Source: Pelecanus crispus (Eukaryota > Chordata > Aves > Pelecaniformes > Pelecanidae). From it: DNA of 64,000 nt. Made by a program: the position numbers and the translations under genes. The stretch's first letter is position 1, and the number at the start of each line of letters is the position of its first letter. The notes below the pieces were generated by a model. It was given only the letters and a program-made list of their open reading frames with translations, did no database searches and had not been told where the DNA came from. Positions 10,781 through 22,393 of the stretch are shown here, piece by piece. The stretch lies in the NCBI RefSeq assembly GCF_030463565.1, contig NC_134649.1, positions 30,901,044 to 30,965,043 on the forward strand. The letters run 5' to 3'.

Positions 10781-13700
10781 ATGTCTGCAAGGAAGCGGAA
10801 GGCCCCCGACTCGATGGAGCAGGGTGAGAGCAACGTACCCCTCCCGCAGCCTGGCAGAGGGGTTGCCGGCGCGGTCAGCGTGGGGCCGAGAGCAGCGGCA
10901 GGGGGAGGCAGGAGCTCCCCAACCGTGGGCACCTGCTGGGACACGTGTGCCTGCAATGCCCCCTTCCTCTCCAAGGCCTCCAGCCCTGCCCATCAGCCAG
11001 CTAGGCAGGGACACAGGAGGCCCTTGCGGGCAATCCCTCAGGGACGCTTGCCCCGGCCCCGCAGAGCTGCTCATCCCCGGTGCCATTTGCTCTCTCCCCC
11101 CGCAGCATGCATGCTGTGTCGCCGGGCAGAGGCTGACCCGGATGTCTGTGGGTGCATGCTGGAGAAGCAAGGACTCTGTGCCCATGTGTTTTGCCTGGTG
11201 AGTTCCTCCGGGGCTCCCTCCAGCTTTGCGACAGGCACTCCCTGCCACGCTCTCCTTCCTCATCAGCTCCTCGTCCGTTCTCTTCTGCAGTTTTTTGCCA
11301 GTGAGCTGTTTCAGCAATGGGGCAAGGAAGTAGGACTCATGGGATTTCTCCCTGAGGATATTCGACAGACAGTCGAGCGGGCAGCACAGAAGGTGAGGCC
11401 CTGACAGGAACAGGGAGATTGGAGCCGGGAGAGGTTGGCGGGAGCCCAGCCCAGCCCCCAGGAAAGAAACCCCAGCCCTTGCAACCAGCTCTGGGACAAA
11501 AGTCTCGCTCCCAGCAGCTCCACAGAGGGAGGCTCCAGCACAGGAGCCTCGTCCGCCAGGCAGATCTGCGCGGTGTGACCCAGCAGCGGCCGCATCCTGC
11601 GCCCTGCCCGGAGGCGTGGGGCTGCCTGTGGGGGCGCCGAGGCTGCCGCTGATGGGGGCTGCTGTGCTCTTTCCAGCACTGCTTCGTCTGTGGCGAGAGC
11701 GGGGCCACCATCGCCTGCCAGGAGACGGGCTGCGACCGCAGCTTCCATCTCCCCTGTGCCGTGGAGGGTGGATGCGTCACCCAGTTCTTCCCTCAGTACA
11801 GGTACCTCCTCTCCCCTCCTCGCCGCCGGCGGGGAAGGACCCGGCACTTCTCACCTCGCCCGTCCCTTTCCCCTTCCCCCCAGGTCCTTCTGCTGGGAGC
11901 ACCGCCCAGAGCAGGCAGTGGGGGCGGCTCCGGAGGAGAACACCACCTGCCTCATCTGCCTGGACCTTGTGGAGGACAGAACGTCCTACGGCACCATGGT
12001 GTGCCCAGCGTGCCAACACGCCTGGTTCCACAGGGGCTGCATCCAGGTAGGAGCCGCTCCCTCGCCCCCAGGGCACGGCGGGCGCTCAGCAGCACCAGGG
12101 CCTCAACTCGTGCTCCTTATGGTACTCCTGCAGGGACAGGCTGTGAGCGCTGGCTTCTCTTGCTTCCGGTGCCCCCTCTGTAGGGATAAGGATCTCTTCC
12201 TCTCGGAAATGCTCGTCATGGGGATCCGAATCCCCTTCAGGTTGGTGTCCTTGTGCTCGGCTCACGAGGCAGGAGGGTGCGAGCGCTGTGCCCTGCCAGG
12301 GCCTGCCCCTGCAGCCCTGGCCCTCCGCTCTCCCGTGAGTCTGGGCTTCCGCTTCACGGAGGAGTTGGAAACAGGGCAGCGGGGGGAAGAGCAGGGATGC
12401 CCTGCATCTGCCTTATGCCCTGCCGGGCAGCAGGGGCTCCTCACTTCTCCTTTCTCCATCAGACTGCCATCATGGGAGAACAGCCGTGCATACGCAGCAC
12501 TAAATGAGAGGCACAGGCGCTGCGATGCCCGTGAGTGCCTTTGCCCAGGAGGCAGGGAGCAGGCAGAGGAAGAGGGGTGAGTTGCCAAAGCTGCACCCCG
12601 CGGCTCTGCACGGGATCTCTGTCTGGCCAAGGGCTCGAAGCGGCAGGACGAAGAACAAGAGCTCTGCCGGACAAGCCCGTGCTGCCGTCACTTTGTCCTC
12701 ACAGCCATGAACCCGTGTGCTTCCCCAGGCCCTGGCAACTGCTCCTGTGCTGCTCCTGCGCTGCCGAGGGCACCCACAGACGCTGCTCCTACTGGAGGAA
12801 CAGCACGGCCAGCTGGGAGTGCGACAGCTGTGCTGGCCTGGGCACCGGTAAGAGGCAAAGCAGCCGCGTGCCCCTGGGCTGGGGCCAGGGCCCAGGCGAG
12901 TCCTGGCCGCGGGTGCCCAGGGAGGGCTTGGCAGAGCCTCTCTGCTCCAGGAGGGCTGGGGGCACCGCTCTGGCACCTATCCTGCCCCGGGCCTGGGGGG
13001 CCGTGCCCTTGACCTTCCTGCTTCTCCCCTTACAGCCTCCGGTCACAGCTCGGAGCTCACCGGCCCCAGCACTGCCAGCCAGTCAGGATCGAGGCCATCC
13101 CACAGCTCCCCGGCACCCGAGACCAGCAGCCCCGGCACCACCAGCCAGGCGGCATCATGGCAGTCTCTTGGATCTCCGGCTCCGGAGGCCAGCAGCCCCA
13201 GCACCACCAGCCAGGCAGCATCGGGGCCATCCCAATGCTCCCTGGCCCCCGAGACCAGCAGCCCCAGCACTGGCAGCCAGGTGGCATCAGGGCCATCCCA
13301 CGGCTCCCTAGCAACGGAGACCAGCAGCCCCAGCACTGGTAGCCTGGCGGCATTGGGGCCATCCCATGGCTCCCCAGTGCTTCAGGGCAGCAGCCGCTCC
13401 CGCCCACCTGGGCCCGACCGCACGCGAAACCGCTCCCGGTTGCAGCGTCGGGCCCAAAAGCCCTACAGCCGGCCCACAGGATGCCCTGAGAGCAGCCGCA
13501 CATCAGCAGCACCCAGTGCTGGGAGCAGCACCGCCAGCCAGGCCGCGCTGGGGCCGGCCCACAGCTCCGCGGCACCCGACACCAGCAGCCGCAACGCTGC
13601 CAGCCAGCTGCCATCGGGGTCCTCCTGCGGCTCCCCAGCACTGCAGACCACCAGCTGCAGCGCTCGCAGCCAGGCGGCATCAGGGCCGTCCCACGGCTCC

Positions 13701-14516
13701 CCTGTGCTTCAGGGCAGCAGCCGCTCCCGCCCACCTGGGCCTGACCGCACGCGAAACCGCTCCCGGTTGCAGCGTCGGGCCCAAAAGCCCTACAGCCGGC
13801 CCACAGGATGCCCTGAGAGCAGCCGCACAGCAGCAGCACCAAGTGCTGGGAGCAGCACCACCAGCCAGGCCGCGCTGGGGCTGGCCCACAGCTCCGCGGC
13901 ACCCGACACCAGCAGCCGCAACGCTGCCAGCCAGCTGCCATCGGGGCCCTCCTGCGGCTCCCCAGCACCGCAGACCACCAGCCCCAGCGCTCGCAGCCAG
14001 GCGGCATCAGGGCCGTCCCACGGCTCCCTGGCACCAGAGACCAGCAGCCCCAGCAATGCGGCATCAGGGCCATCCCACGGCTCCCCAGTGCTTCAGGGCA
14101 GCAGCCGCTCCAGCCCACCTGGGCCCGACCGCACGCAAAACCGCTCCCGGTTGCAGCGTCGGGCCCAAAAGCCCTACAGCCGGCCCACGGGATGCCCTGA
14201 GAGCAGCCGCACAGCAGCACCCAGTGCTGGGAGCAGCACCGCCAGCCAGGCCGCGCTGGGGCCGTCCCACAGCTCCGCGGCACACGAGACCAGCAGCCCC
14301 AGCACCGCCAGCCAGCTGCCATCGGGGCCCTCCTTCGGCTCGCCAGCGCTCCAGAGCAGCAGCCGCTCCAGCCCCCCTGGGCCCGCGCGGATGCGAGAGC
14401 GCTCCCACTTGCAACGTCGGGCCCAAACTCCTTACAGCCGGCCCGAACGCCGCCACGGGACCAGCCGTGCGCCGTCCCCGAGTGCTGGCCCTGATCCCCC
14501 TCCGCCGGCACAATAA
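10781..14516 (+). CDS. PHF7-like PHD/RING-finger protein, copy C (full-length)
   Basis: Coding exons are 10781-10823, 11106-11197, 11291-11392, 11677-11801, 11884-12046, 12134-12240, 12463-12576, 12729-12847 and 13036-14516, giving 781 aa with consistent phases. The start MSARKRKAPD is the first ATG of the exon beginning at 10700. Zinc ligands seen: C16/C19, H41/C44, C81/C84, C93/C98, H103/C106, C124/H127 (extended PHD); C143/C146, C161/C164, H170/C173, C188/C191 (RING/PHD-like); and C256/C259, H265/C268, C280/C283 (third module). The phrase GFLPEDI and the exon order match mammalian PHF7. PHF7 and its paralogue G2E3 act as E3 ubiquitin ligases, and mammalian PHF7 targets histones in spermatids. 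The tail from residue 289 is Ser/Pro/Ala-rich, with four LQRRAQ motifs, and makes the protein about twice the usual PHF7 length. Family assignment is confident; one-to-one orthology with PHF7 is not established. Confidence 0.93.
13366..14465 (+). repeat. Coding minisatellite in PHF7-like copy C tail (expanded)
   Basis: Equivalent landmarks (the GTGCTTCAGG motif) fall at 13377, 13704 and 14088. This gives periods of 327 bp and 384 bp (327 plus a 57-bp insert), followed by the partial degenerate unit. One whole unit more is present than in A/B, and the expansion is exactly in frame. Confidence 0.88.
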
Positions 14517-14517
14517 A
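14512..14517 (+). terminator. Poly(A) signal overlapping the stop codon, copy C
   Basis: AATAAA at 14512-14517 contains the in-frame TAA stop at 14514-14516. Confidence 0.7.
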
Positions 14518-16381
14518 GGTGGCCGTTAATGACTGCAGCGGGAGATGCCACGCGCATGTGTCGCCTTCCTCCTCCTCTCCCTTTCTCGAGGGGCAGCGTT
14601 AGCGGCTGGGCCCAGACGGTTGTCTTCTCCACTGACGGTTGGCAGCACCTTCCCCAGACCTCCCTCCTTGCGGGCTGGCCTTGGCCGGCTCCCCAGCGCC
14701 ATGGCCGTGTGCTTCGGGCCTCGCTGGCCCCGCAGCCTGCTCAGTTTCCCCGGGGGAAGTTCACACCCACGCCCGGGACCGGGGGTCTCTGCCCCCGCCC
14801 CCAGGAGGGTGGCCCGGCACGGCCCAGTCGGCGCCGCCACCCATCTCCTGCCAAAGTGGGCTGTGCCCGCCCACGCGCCATGGCCCTCGCGGCTCGCCCC
14901 CCCAAATCACGTGCCCCGGCGCCAGCGATTTTTGACACGCTTCAACTCTGTTTCCTTCTGGACAAGGCTATAACCGACTTCCTATCCTCTAAGTTGCCTA
15001 GCTTAGTGAGAATTGTGGCAAAGCGGCAAAGCTGCTTTTCTCTGAACGTTAAGTTCAGTGTCACATCTGTATTTGTGACATGAAGATTGCTGTAGATTGT
15101 GTTGCTACAGGAGCCAAAAGGCATTCCCCGTTGCCCAGTTGCGGGCCTTGTTCCCCAACGTGATTGCTGCCGTACCAACTGAAGGCTTCCTTCTTGCAGT
15201 GTAAGCCAAGAAACCCTTTGTAATAGAGATTGCAAACACCCGGCAAGGACTTCACAGAGTTCAGGAGAGTCAGAGCAGTACCTGTTGCTGAGGGCTTGAG
15301 TCCTGTCATACGCCCTCGAGAGCAAAAAAATCACGTGTGCTCTACGGGAGGGTAACAAGGGGCCTGGGAAGTGTCAGTCGTCCAAAAGGATTTCCCTCCT
15401 GTTGGCGACCAGCAGCAAGTACCTTTCTAGTGCAGGCAGAAGAGATTTGGTTGCAGAGTGACTGCTGAACAGCTCCGTGGGAGCTGGCGCAGAGAGCGAG
15501 AAGGCTGAATCAAAGAATGACGGTGACCAAAGCACGAAGGAAATCCCGTGGGGTGGCTGTCCAGATTTGAACAGCCCTCTGCTCTTCAGGCAAAGTACCG
15601 GCGCTCTTACGGTGCAAGCTGATTCCTTAAAGCAGGGAGCAGCTGTCCTCTCTGAGGAAGGCAGGGGAACCTGGGACACCTGATGGGCTCTTCTGCCAAC
15701 AAAGAGGCAATGAGGAAGGAAAGGCGGTGCAGAGGGTCCAAAAGAGAACTCGGTGGCAGCACTTTGTCCTTCTGTTCTTGACTGCTGTGATTGGCAAGAC
15801 GTGAGGTCTAGACATGGCCAGAACAGGTAGTGCTCTTCAGGGGGACTGCGATGTGGAGCTCCGAGGCACTCCCGGGCAACGGAGCTCGAATGGAGCTGGC
15901 CAAAGAGCTGTGGCCACGCACAGCCTCGCTCTGAACGGAGGAGCTTGTTCCCTGGCACCGCTCACCTCTGCGTGCATCTAGCTAACGGAGATCTCTAATG
16001 CCCTGGCGTCGGCAGGCCGAGCAAAACCTCAGAAAGCCTGGTGAGGAGGAAGCCCTGAGCACCGGAGTTTGGCTTGGAAGGTGGCTGGTAGAAGCGGACG
16101 GCTGAGGACGCTCCAAAAGCAGGAGCTGAGGGAGGCAGCCTGGGAAGAAGCCTCTAGTCACTCTCAGCAGCGTCAGCCAGCTCGTATTGTAGAAGGCCGC
16201 CTGGGGGTTTCAGGTGTCTATCTTGGTCCTGAAGGGCATTTTGGACCTGGACTCTCCAATCCTGGATTTCGCATTCCTTTTTGCCTACGCTGGTTGCGCC
16301 TGAGACGCCGTCTGGCTTTTGTCCTGGTGCCGCAGGCGAATTATTGAGAGAAGTCATCGTTGTGGGGTTAACTAAAAGGGT

Positions 16382-16482
16382 TTCATTAATGATTAAGCGA
16401 CGATCAAATGCTCGTTGATCGATGGCTGAATGAAAATCAAATGGTAATCAAACGGTGATCAAGCAATAACTGAACGGCAATT
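16382..16482 (+). repeat. Imperfect GATCAA/AATCAA-rich short repeat, unit 3
   Basis: Third copy of the same degenerate short repeat, again directly left of the CR1 fragment. Confidence 0.5.
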
Positions 16483-16762
16483 AGAATCATAGAATCATTG
16501 AGGTTGGAAAAGACCCTGAAGATCATCGAGCCCAACCGTTAACCTAACGCTACCGAGGCCACCACTAAACCATGTCCCTAAGCGCCGCGTCCACACGTCT
16601 TTGAGATACCTCCGGGGGTGCTGACTCAACCGCTTCCCTGGGCAGCCTGTTCCGACGCTTGACAACCCTCGGCCCATCGATCCAGCCTGTCCAGATCCCA
16701 CTGCAGAGCCTTTCTACCCTCAAACAGACCAACACTCGCACCCACCGCCTCCAAAGCTGCCC
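16483..16762 (-). mobile_element. CR1 LINE 3' fragment, unit 3
   Basis: Third duplicate of the same fragment, with the same truncation and internal junction. Confidence 0.8.
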
Positions 16763-17433
16763 CACAGCCACGTGCGGCTTCCCACCCCACCAAGGAGAGG
16801 CTCACACTGACTCGGAAAGGCAGTTTATTGCCATGGGAAGAGGCCATTTCCGCCGTGACTCCCCAGCTTGCGGTCCCGCTGCTTTTTCTTCCGGAGGCAG
16901 CACGTCACCAAAGCGCTAAGGAGTTCAGGAGAAAGACGTTGGGCCACCTGCGACATTTAGGCGCCGTCCTGAGGTCCTGTGCTGTGCCCCGGCCACCCAC
17001 CGCGTCCGAGCGGATGGGATGTGTGAGCCCTGCAGGCCAGGCTGCGAGGTCGCTGCCGTCCCCTGTGCTGGGGAGCCCAGAACCGGAGGCAGTCCTGCAG
17101 AGGCAGCCTTACCGGTGCCGCGCAGAGAGGAAGGATCCCCTTCCGCGAGCTGCTGGCAGCGCTCCCCGCGCCGGGGGCAGGAGCAGAGATTTCCCTTGGC
17201 CAGGGCTGGAGCCCTGGAGTTGCACTGCCCAAACAGCACCTTTCGGCCAACAGTGCCGCCCTCGACGGCTGCCCCGGGGGACCCGGCGTTTGACTCCGCA
17301 CTTGCTGCAGGAGCAGCCGCCCCGGTTACGTGGGTGCCGAGGGCTCGGGCCCCCACCTCGGCACTTCACACCCACCCCTGTGAGGCGGGGGCCGTGTCAC
17401 AATGGGTGGCAGGTGGCCAAGGGCGGTGGAGAT

Positions 17434-17453
17434 GTCACAGCGGCCACTGTGAC
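17434..17453. promoter_or_regulatory. Inverted repeat in predicted PHF7-like copy D promoter
   Basis: Same palindrome, upstream of the predicted first-exon donor at 17513/17514. The 5' UTR continues at 17663. Confidence 0.45.
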
Positions 17454-17743
17454 CCGCGGGGGCAAGCCCACAGAAAGCAACGCCGGGCTCGGGCCGTGCG
17501 TCAGTGCGACCTGGTGAGGTGAGGAGAGGGCAGGGCAGGGACGGGGCTCGCGCGGGGCTGCCGAGGGAGGAGGGGAGCCCCACGCCTCGGGGCTCTGGGC
17601 CTGTGCTGCCAGCTCGCCCGCGTCTCGCTTCTCCCTCACCCGCCATCCTGCTTCTCCCTCAGAGTCAGCAGAGGAGCATCCGGAGGAGACCCCCAGCGCC
17701 GCTGGGACAGGGTCTCTCCAAACGCTCACCGTTGACGTGCGCC

Positions 17744-20700
17744 ATGTCTGCAAGGAAGCGGAAGGCCCCCGACTCGATGGAGCAGGGTGAGAGCAACGTA
17801 CCCCTCCCGCAGCCTGGCAGAGGGGTTGCCGGCGCGGTCAGCGTGGGGCCGAGAGCAGCGGCAGGGGGAGGCAGGAGCTCCCCAACCGTGGGCACCTGCT
17901 GGGACACGCGTGCCTGCAATGCCCCCTTCCTCTCCAAGGCCTCCAGCCCTGCCCATCAGCCAGCTAGGCAGGGACACAGGAGGCCCTTGCGGGCAATCCC
18001 TCAGGGACGCTTGCCCCGGCCCCGCAGAGCTGCTCATCCCCGGTGCCATTTGCTCTCTCCCCCCGCAGCATGCATGCTGTGTCGCCGGGCAGAGGCTGAC
18101 CCGGATGTCTGTGGGTGCATGCTGGAGAAGCAAGGACTCTGTGCCCATGTGTTTTGCCTGGTGAGTTCCTCCGGGGCTCCCTCCAGCTTTGCGACAGGCA
18201 CTCCCTGCCACGCTCTCCTTCCTCATCAGCTCCTCGTCTGTTCTCTTCTGCAGTTTTTTGCCAGCGAGCTGTTTCAGCAATGGGGCAAGGAAGTAGGACT
18301 CATGGGATTTCTCCCTGAGGATATTCGACAGACAGTCGAGCGGGCAGCACAGAAGGTGAGGCCCTGACAGGAACAGGGAGATTGGAGCCGGGAGAGGTTG
18401 GCGGGAGCCCAGCCCAGCCCCCAGGAAAGAAACCCCAGCCCTTGCAACCAGCTCTGGGACAAAAGTCTCGCTCCCAGCAGCTCCACAGAGGGAGGCTCCA
18501 GCACAGGAGCCTCGTCCGCCAGGCAGATCTGCGCGGTGTGACCCAGCAGCGGCCGCATCCTGCGCCCTGCCCGGAGGCGTGGGGCTGCCTGTGGGGGCGC
18601 CGAGGCTGCCGCTGATGGGGGCTGCTGTGCTCTTTCCAGCACTGCTTCGTCTGTGGCGAGAGCGGGGCCACCATCGCCTGCCAGGAGACGGGCTGCGACC
18701 GCAGCTTCCATCTCCCCTGTGCCGTGGAGGGTGGATGCGTCACCCAGTTCTTCCCTCAGTACAGGTACCTCCTCTCCCCTCCTCGCCGCCGGCGGGGAAG
18801 GACCCGGCACTTCTCACCTCGCCCGTCCCTTTCCCCTTCCCCCCAGGTCCTTCTGCTGGGAGCACCGCCCAGAGCAGGCAGTGGGGGCGGCTCCGGAGGA
18901 GAACACCACCTGCCTCATCTGCCTGGACCTTGTGGAGGACAGAACGTCCTACGGCACCATGGTGTGCCCAGCGTGCCAACACGCCTGGTTCCACAGGGGC
19001 TGCATCCAGGTAGGAGCCGCTCCCTCGCCCCCAGGGCACGGCGGGCGCTCAGCAGCACCAGGGCCTCAACTCGTGCTCCTTATGGTACTCCTGCAGGGAC
19101 AGGCTGTGAGCGCTGGCTTCTCTTGCTTCCGGTGCCCCCTCTGTAGGGATAAGGATCTCTTCCTCTCGGAAATGCTCGTCATGGGGATCCGAATCCCCTT
19201 CAGGTTGGTGTCCTTGTGCTCGGCTCACGAGGCAGGAGGGTGCGAGCGCTGTGCCCTGCCAGGGCCTGCCCCTGCAGCCCTGGCCCTCCGCTCTCCCGTG
19301 AGTCTGGGCTTCCGCTTCACGGAGGAGTTGGAAACAGGGCAGCGGGGGGAAGAGCAGGGATGCCCTGCATCTGCCTTATGCCCTGCCGGGCAGCAGGGGC
19401 TCCTCACTTCTCCTTTCTCCATCAGACTGCCATCATGGGAGAACAGCCGTGCATACGCAGCACTAAATGAGAGGCACAGGCGCTGCGATGCCCGTGAGTG
19501 CCTTTGCCCAGGAGGCAGGGAGCAGGCAGAGGAAGAGGGGTGAGTTGCCAAAGCTGCACCCCGCGGCTCTGCACGGGATCTCTGTCTGGCCAAGGGCTCG
19601 AAGCGGCAGGACGAAGAACAAGAGCTCTGCCGGACAAGCCCGTGCTGCCGTCACTTTGTCCTCACAGCCATGAACCCGTGTGCTTCCCCAGGCCCTGGCA
19701 ACTGCTCCTGTGCTGCTCCTGCGCTGCCGAGGGCACCCACAGACGCTGCTCCTACTGGAGGAACAGCACGGCCAGCTGGGAGTGCGACAGCTGTGCTGGC
19801 CTGGGCACCGGTAAGAGGCAAAGCAGCCGCGTGCCCCTGGGCTGGGGCCAGGGCCCAGGCGAGTCCTGGCCGCGGGTGCCCAGGGAGGGCTTGGCAGAGC
19901 CTCTCTGCTCCAGGAGGGCTGGGGGCACCGCTCTGGCACCTATCCTGCCCCGGGCCTGGGGGGCCGTGCCCTTGACCTTCCTGCTTCTCCCCTTACAGCC
20001 TCCGGTCACAGCTCGGAGCTCACCGGCCCCAGCACTGCCAGCCAGTCAGGATCGAGGCCATCCCACAGCTCCCCGGCACCCGAGACCAGCAGCCCCGGCA
20101 CCACCAGCCAGGCGGCATCACGGCAGTCTCTTGGATCTCCGGCTCCGGAGGCCAGCAGCCCCAGCAGCCCCAGCACCACCAGCCAGGCAGCATCGGGGCC
20201 ATCCCAATGCTCCCTGGCCCCCGAGACCAGCAGCCCCAGCACTGGCAGCCAGGTGGCATCAGGGCCATCCCACGGCTCCCTAGCAACGGAGACCAGCAGC
20301 CCCAGCACTGGTAGCCTGGCGGCATTGGGGCCATCCCATGGCTCCCCAGTGCTTCAGGGCAGCAGCTGCTCCCGCCCACCTGGGCCCGACCGCACGCGAA
20401 ACCGCTCCCGGTTGCAGCGTCGGGCCCAAAAGCCCTACAGCCGGCCCACAGGATGCCCTGAGAGCAGCCGCACAGCAGCAGCACCAAGTGCTGGGAGCAG
20501 CACCACCAGCCAGGCCGCGCTGGGGCCGGCCCACAGCTCCGCGGCACCCGACACCAGCAGCCGCAACGCTGCCAGCCAGCTGCCATCGGGGCCCTCCTGC
20601 GGCTCCCCAGCACCGCAGACCACCAGCCCCAGCGCTCGCAGCCAGGCGGCATCAGGGCCATCCCATGGCTCCCCAGTGCTTCAGGGCAGCAGCCGCTCCC

Positions 20701-21488
20701 GCCCACCTGGGCCTGACCGCACGCGAAACCGCTCCCGGTTGCAGCGTCGGGCCCAAAAGCCCTACAGCCGGCCCACAGGATGCCCTGAGAGCAGCCGCAC
20801 ATCAGCAGCACCCAGTGCTGGGAGCAGCACCACCAGCCAGGCCGCGCTGGGGCTGGCCCACAGCTCCGCAGCACCCGACATCAGCAGCCGCAACGCTGCC
20901 AGCCAGCTGCCATCGGGGCCCTCCTGCGGCTCCCCAGCACCGCAGACCACCAGCCCCAGCGCTCGCAGCCAGGCGGCATCAGGGCCGTCCCACGGCTCCC
21001 TGGCACCAGAGGCCAGCAGCCCCAGCAATGCGGCATCAGGGCCATCCCACGGCTCCCCAGTGCTTCAGGGCAGCAGCCGCTCCAGCCCACCTGGGCCCGA
21101 CCGCACGCAAAACCGCTCCCGGTTGCAGCGTCGGGCCCAAAAGCCCTACAGCCGGCCCACGGGATGCCCTGAGAGCAGCCGCACAGCAGCACCCAGTGCT
21201 GGGAGCAGCACCGCCAGCCAGGCCGCGCTGGGGCCGTCCCACAGCTCCGCGGCACACGAGACCAGCAGCCCCAGCACCGCCAGCCAGCTGCCATCGGGGC
21301 CCTCCTTCGGCTCGCCAGCGCTCCAGAGCAGCAGCCGCTCCAGCCCCCCTGGGCCCGCGCGGATGCGAGAGCGCTCCCACTTGCAACGTCGGGCCCAAAC
21401 TCCTTACAGCCGGCCCGAACGCCGCCACGGGACCAGCCGTGCGCCGTCCCCGAGTGCTGGCCCTGATCCCCCTCCGCCGGCACAATAA
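17744..21488 (+). CDS. PHF7-like PHD/RING-finger protein, copy D (full-length, last of array)
   Basis: Coding exons are 17744-17786, 18069-18160, 18254-18355, 18640-18764, 18847-19009, 19097-19203, 19426-19539, 19692-19810 and 19999-21488, giving 784 aa. Zinc-finger exons are virtually identical to copy C with all Cys/His ligands kept. The last exon has a 9-bp in-frame insertion near 20160 relative to copy C. It shares with C the longer minisatellite (three full units plus a partial one) and four LQRRAQ motifs. The stop at 21486-21488 overlaps AATAAA. It faces NOL8 tail-to-tail; the array ends about 0.9 kb downstream of the stop. Predicted role as for copy C: nuclear chromatin reader and possible E3 ligase. 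Confidence 0.93.
20338..21437 (+). repeat. Coding minisatellite in PHF7-like copy D tail (expanded)
   Basis: Same three-unit-plus-partial structure as copy C, with a few substitutions that differ between the internal units. It is fully open in the PHF7-like frame. Confidence 0.88.
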
Positions 21489-21489
21489 A
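21484..21489 (+). terminator. Poly(A) signal overlapping the stop codon, copy D
   Basis: AATAAA at 21484-21489 contains the in-frame TAA stop at 21486-21488. Confidence 0.7.
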
Positions 21490-22393
21490 GGTGGCCGTTA
21501 ATGACTGCAGCGGGAGATGCCACGCGCATGTGTCGCCTTCCTCCTCCTCTCCCTTTCTCGAGGGGCAGCGTTAGCGGCTGGGCCCAGACGGTTGTCTTCT
21601 CCACTGACGGTTGGCAGCACCTTCCCCAGACCTCCCTCCTTGCGGGCTGGCCTTGGCCGGCTCCCCAGCGCCATGGCCGTGTGCTTCGGGCCTCGCTGGC
21701 CCCGCAGCCTGCTCAGTTTCCCCGGGGGAAGTTCACACCCACGCCCGGGACCGGGGGTCTCTGCCCCCGCCCCCAGGAGGGTGGCCCGGCACGGCCCAGT
21801 CGGCGCCGCCACCCATCTCCTGCCAAAGTGGGCTGTGCCCGCCCACGCGCCATGGCCCTCGCGGCTCGCCCCCCAAAATCACGTGCCCCGGCGCCAGCGA
21901 TTTTTGACACGCTTCAACTCTGTTTCCTTCTGGACAAGGCTATAACCGATTTCCTATCCTCTAAGTTGCCTAGCTTAGTGAGAATTGTGGCAAAGCGGCA
22001 AAGCTGCTTTTCTCTGAACGTTAAGTTCAGTGTCACATCTGTATTTGTGACATGAAGATTGCTGTAGATTGTGTTGCTACAGGAGCCAAAAGGCATTCCC
22101 CGTTGCCCAGTTGCGGGCCTTGTTCCCCAACGTGATTGCTGCCGTACCAACTGAAGGCTTCCTTCTTGCAGTGTAAGCCAAGAAACCCTTTGTAATAGAG
22201 ATTGCAAACACCCGGCAAGGACTTCACAGAGTTCAGGAGAGTCAGAGCAGTACCTGTTGCTGAGGGCTTGAGTCCTGTCATACGCCCTCGAGAGCAAAAA
22301 AATCACGTGTGCTCTACGGGAGGGTAACAAGGGGCCTGGGAAGTGTCAGTCGTCCAAAAGGATTTCCCTCCTGTTGGCGACCAGCAGCAAGTA
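21490..22393. other. Truncated terminal spacer and array breakpoint
   Basis: Holds only the first 0.9 kb of the spacer. At 22391-22393 (GTA) the repeat ends, and the next base starts unique sequence continuing into the NOL8 3' region. The spacer CR1 and promoter segment are therefore absent here. Confidence 0.9.

Larger units (their letters stand above)
14518..17300. other. Spacer C/D of the array
   Basis: Third near-identical spacer. It carries a unique 3-bp deletion near 15438 and a few substitutions. No gene is supported. Confidence 0.7.
1..22393 (+). repeat. Tandem array of PHF7-like gene units (about 6.6-7.0 kb period)
   Basis: Four head-to-tail copies of one segment are visible. Taking the right-hand breakpoint as reference, the units end at 1816, 8456, 15421 and 22393, giving full unit lengths of 6640, 6965 and 6972 bp. 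The roughly 325 bp length step comes from one additional coding-minisatellite unit in the last exon of the second and third full units. Spacers and exons are nearly identical between units, with scattered single-base changes, a 3-bp deletion near 15438 and a 1-bp deletion near 10571. The left end lies outside the window. The right end is sharp: after 22393 the sequence switches to unique NOL8-flanking DNA. The near-identity suggests recent duplication or ongoing gene conversion. A partial assembly expansion cannot be excluded by reading alone. Confidence 0.97.

Noticed and set aside
13057-14511. Long minus-strand open frame (484 codons) over the PHF7-like last exon
   Set aside because: Shadow of a GC-rich in-frame repeat. 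No splice or start context, and its Cys/Gly/Trp-rich composition is the plain reverse complement of the Ser/Pro/Ala tail.
13366-14529. Alternative plus-strand frame (387 codons) in the same exon
   Set aside because: The PHF7-like frame is fixed by splice phase from the upstream zinc-finger exons in both C and D. This second frame has no link to them.
1-22393. CRISPR array or phage/plasmid repeat
   Set aside because: Units are kilobases long with spliced eukaryotic genes; no short direct repeats with unique spacers.
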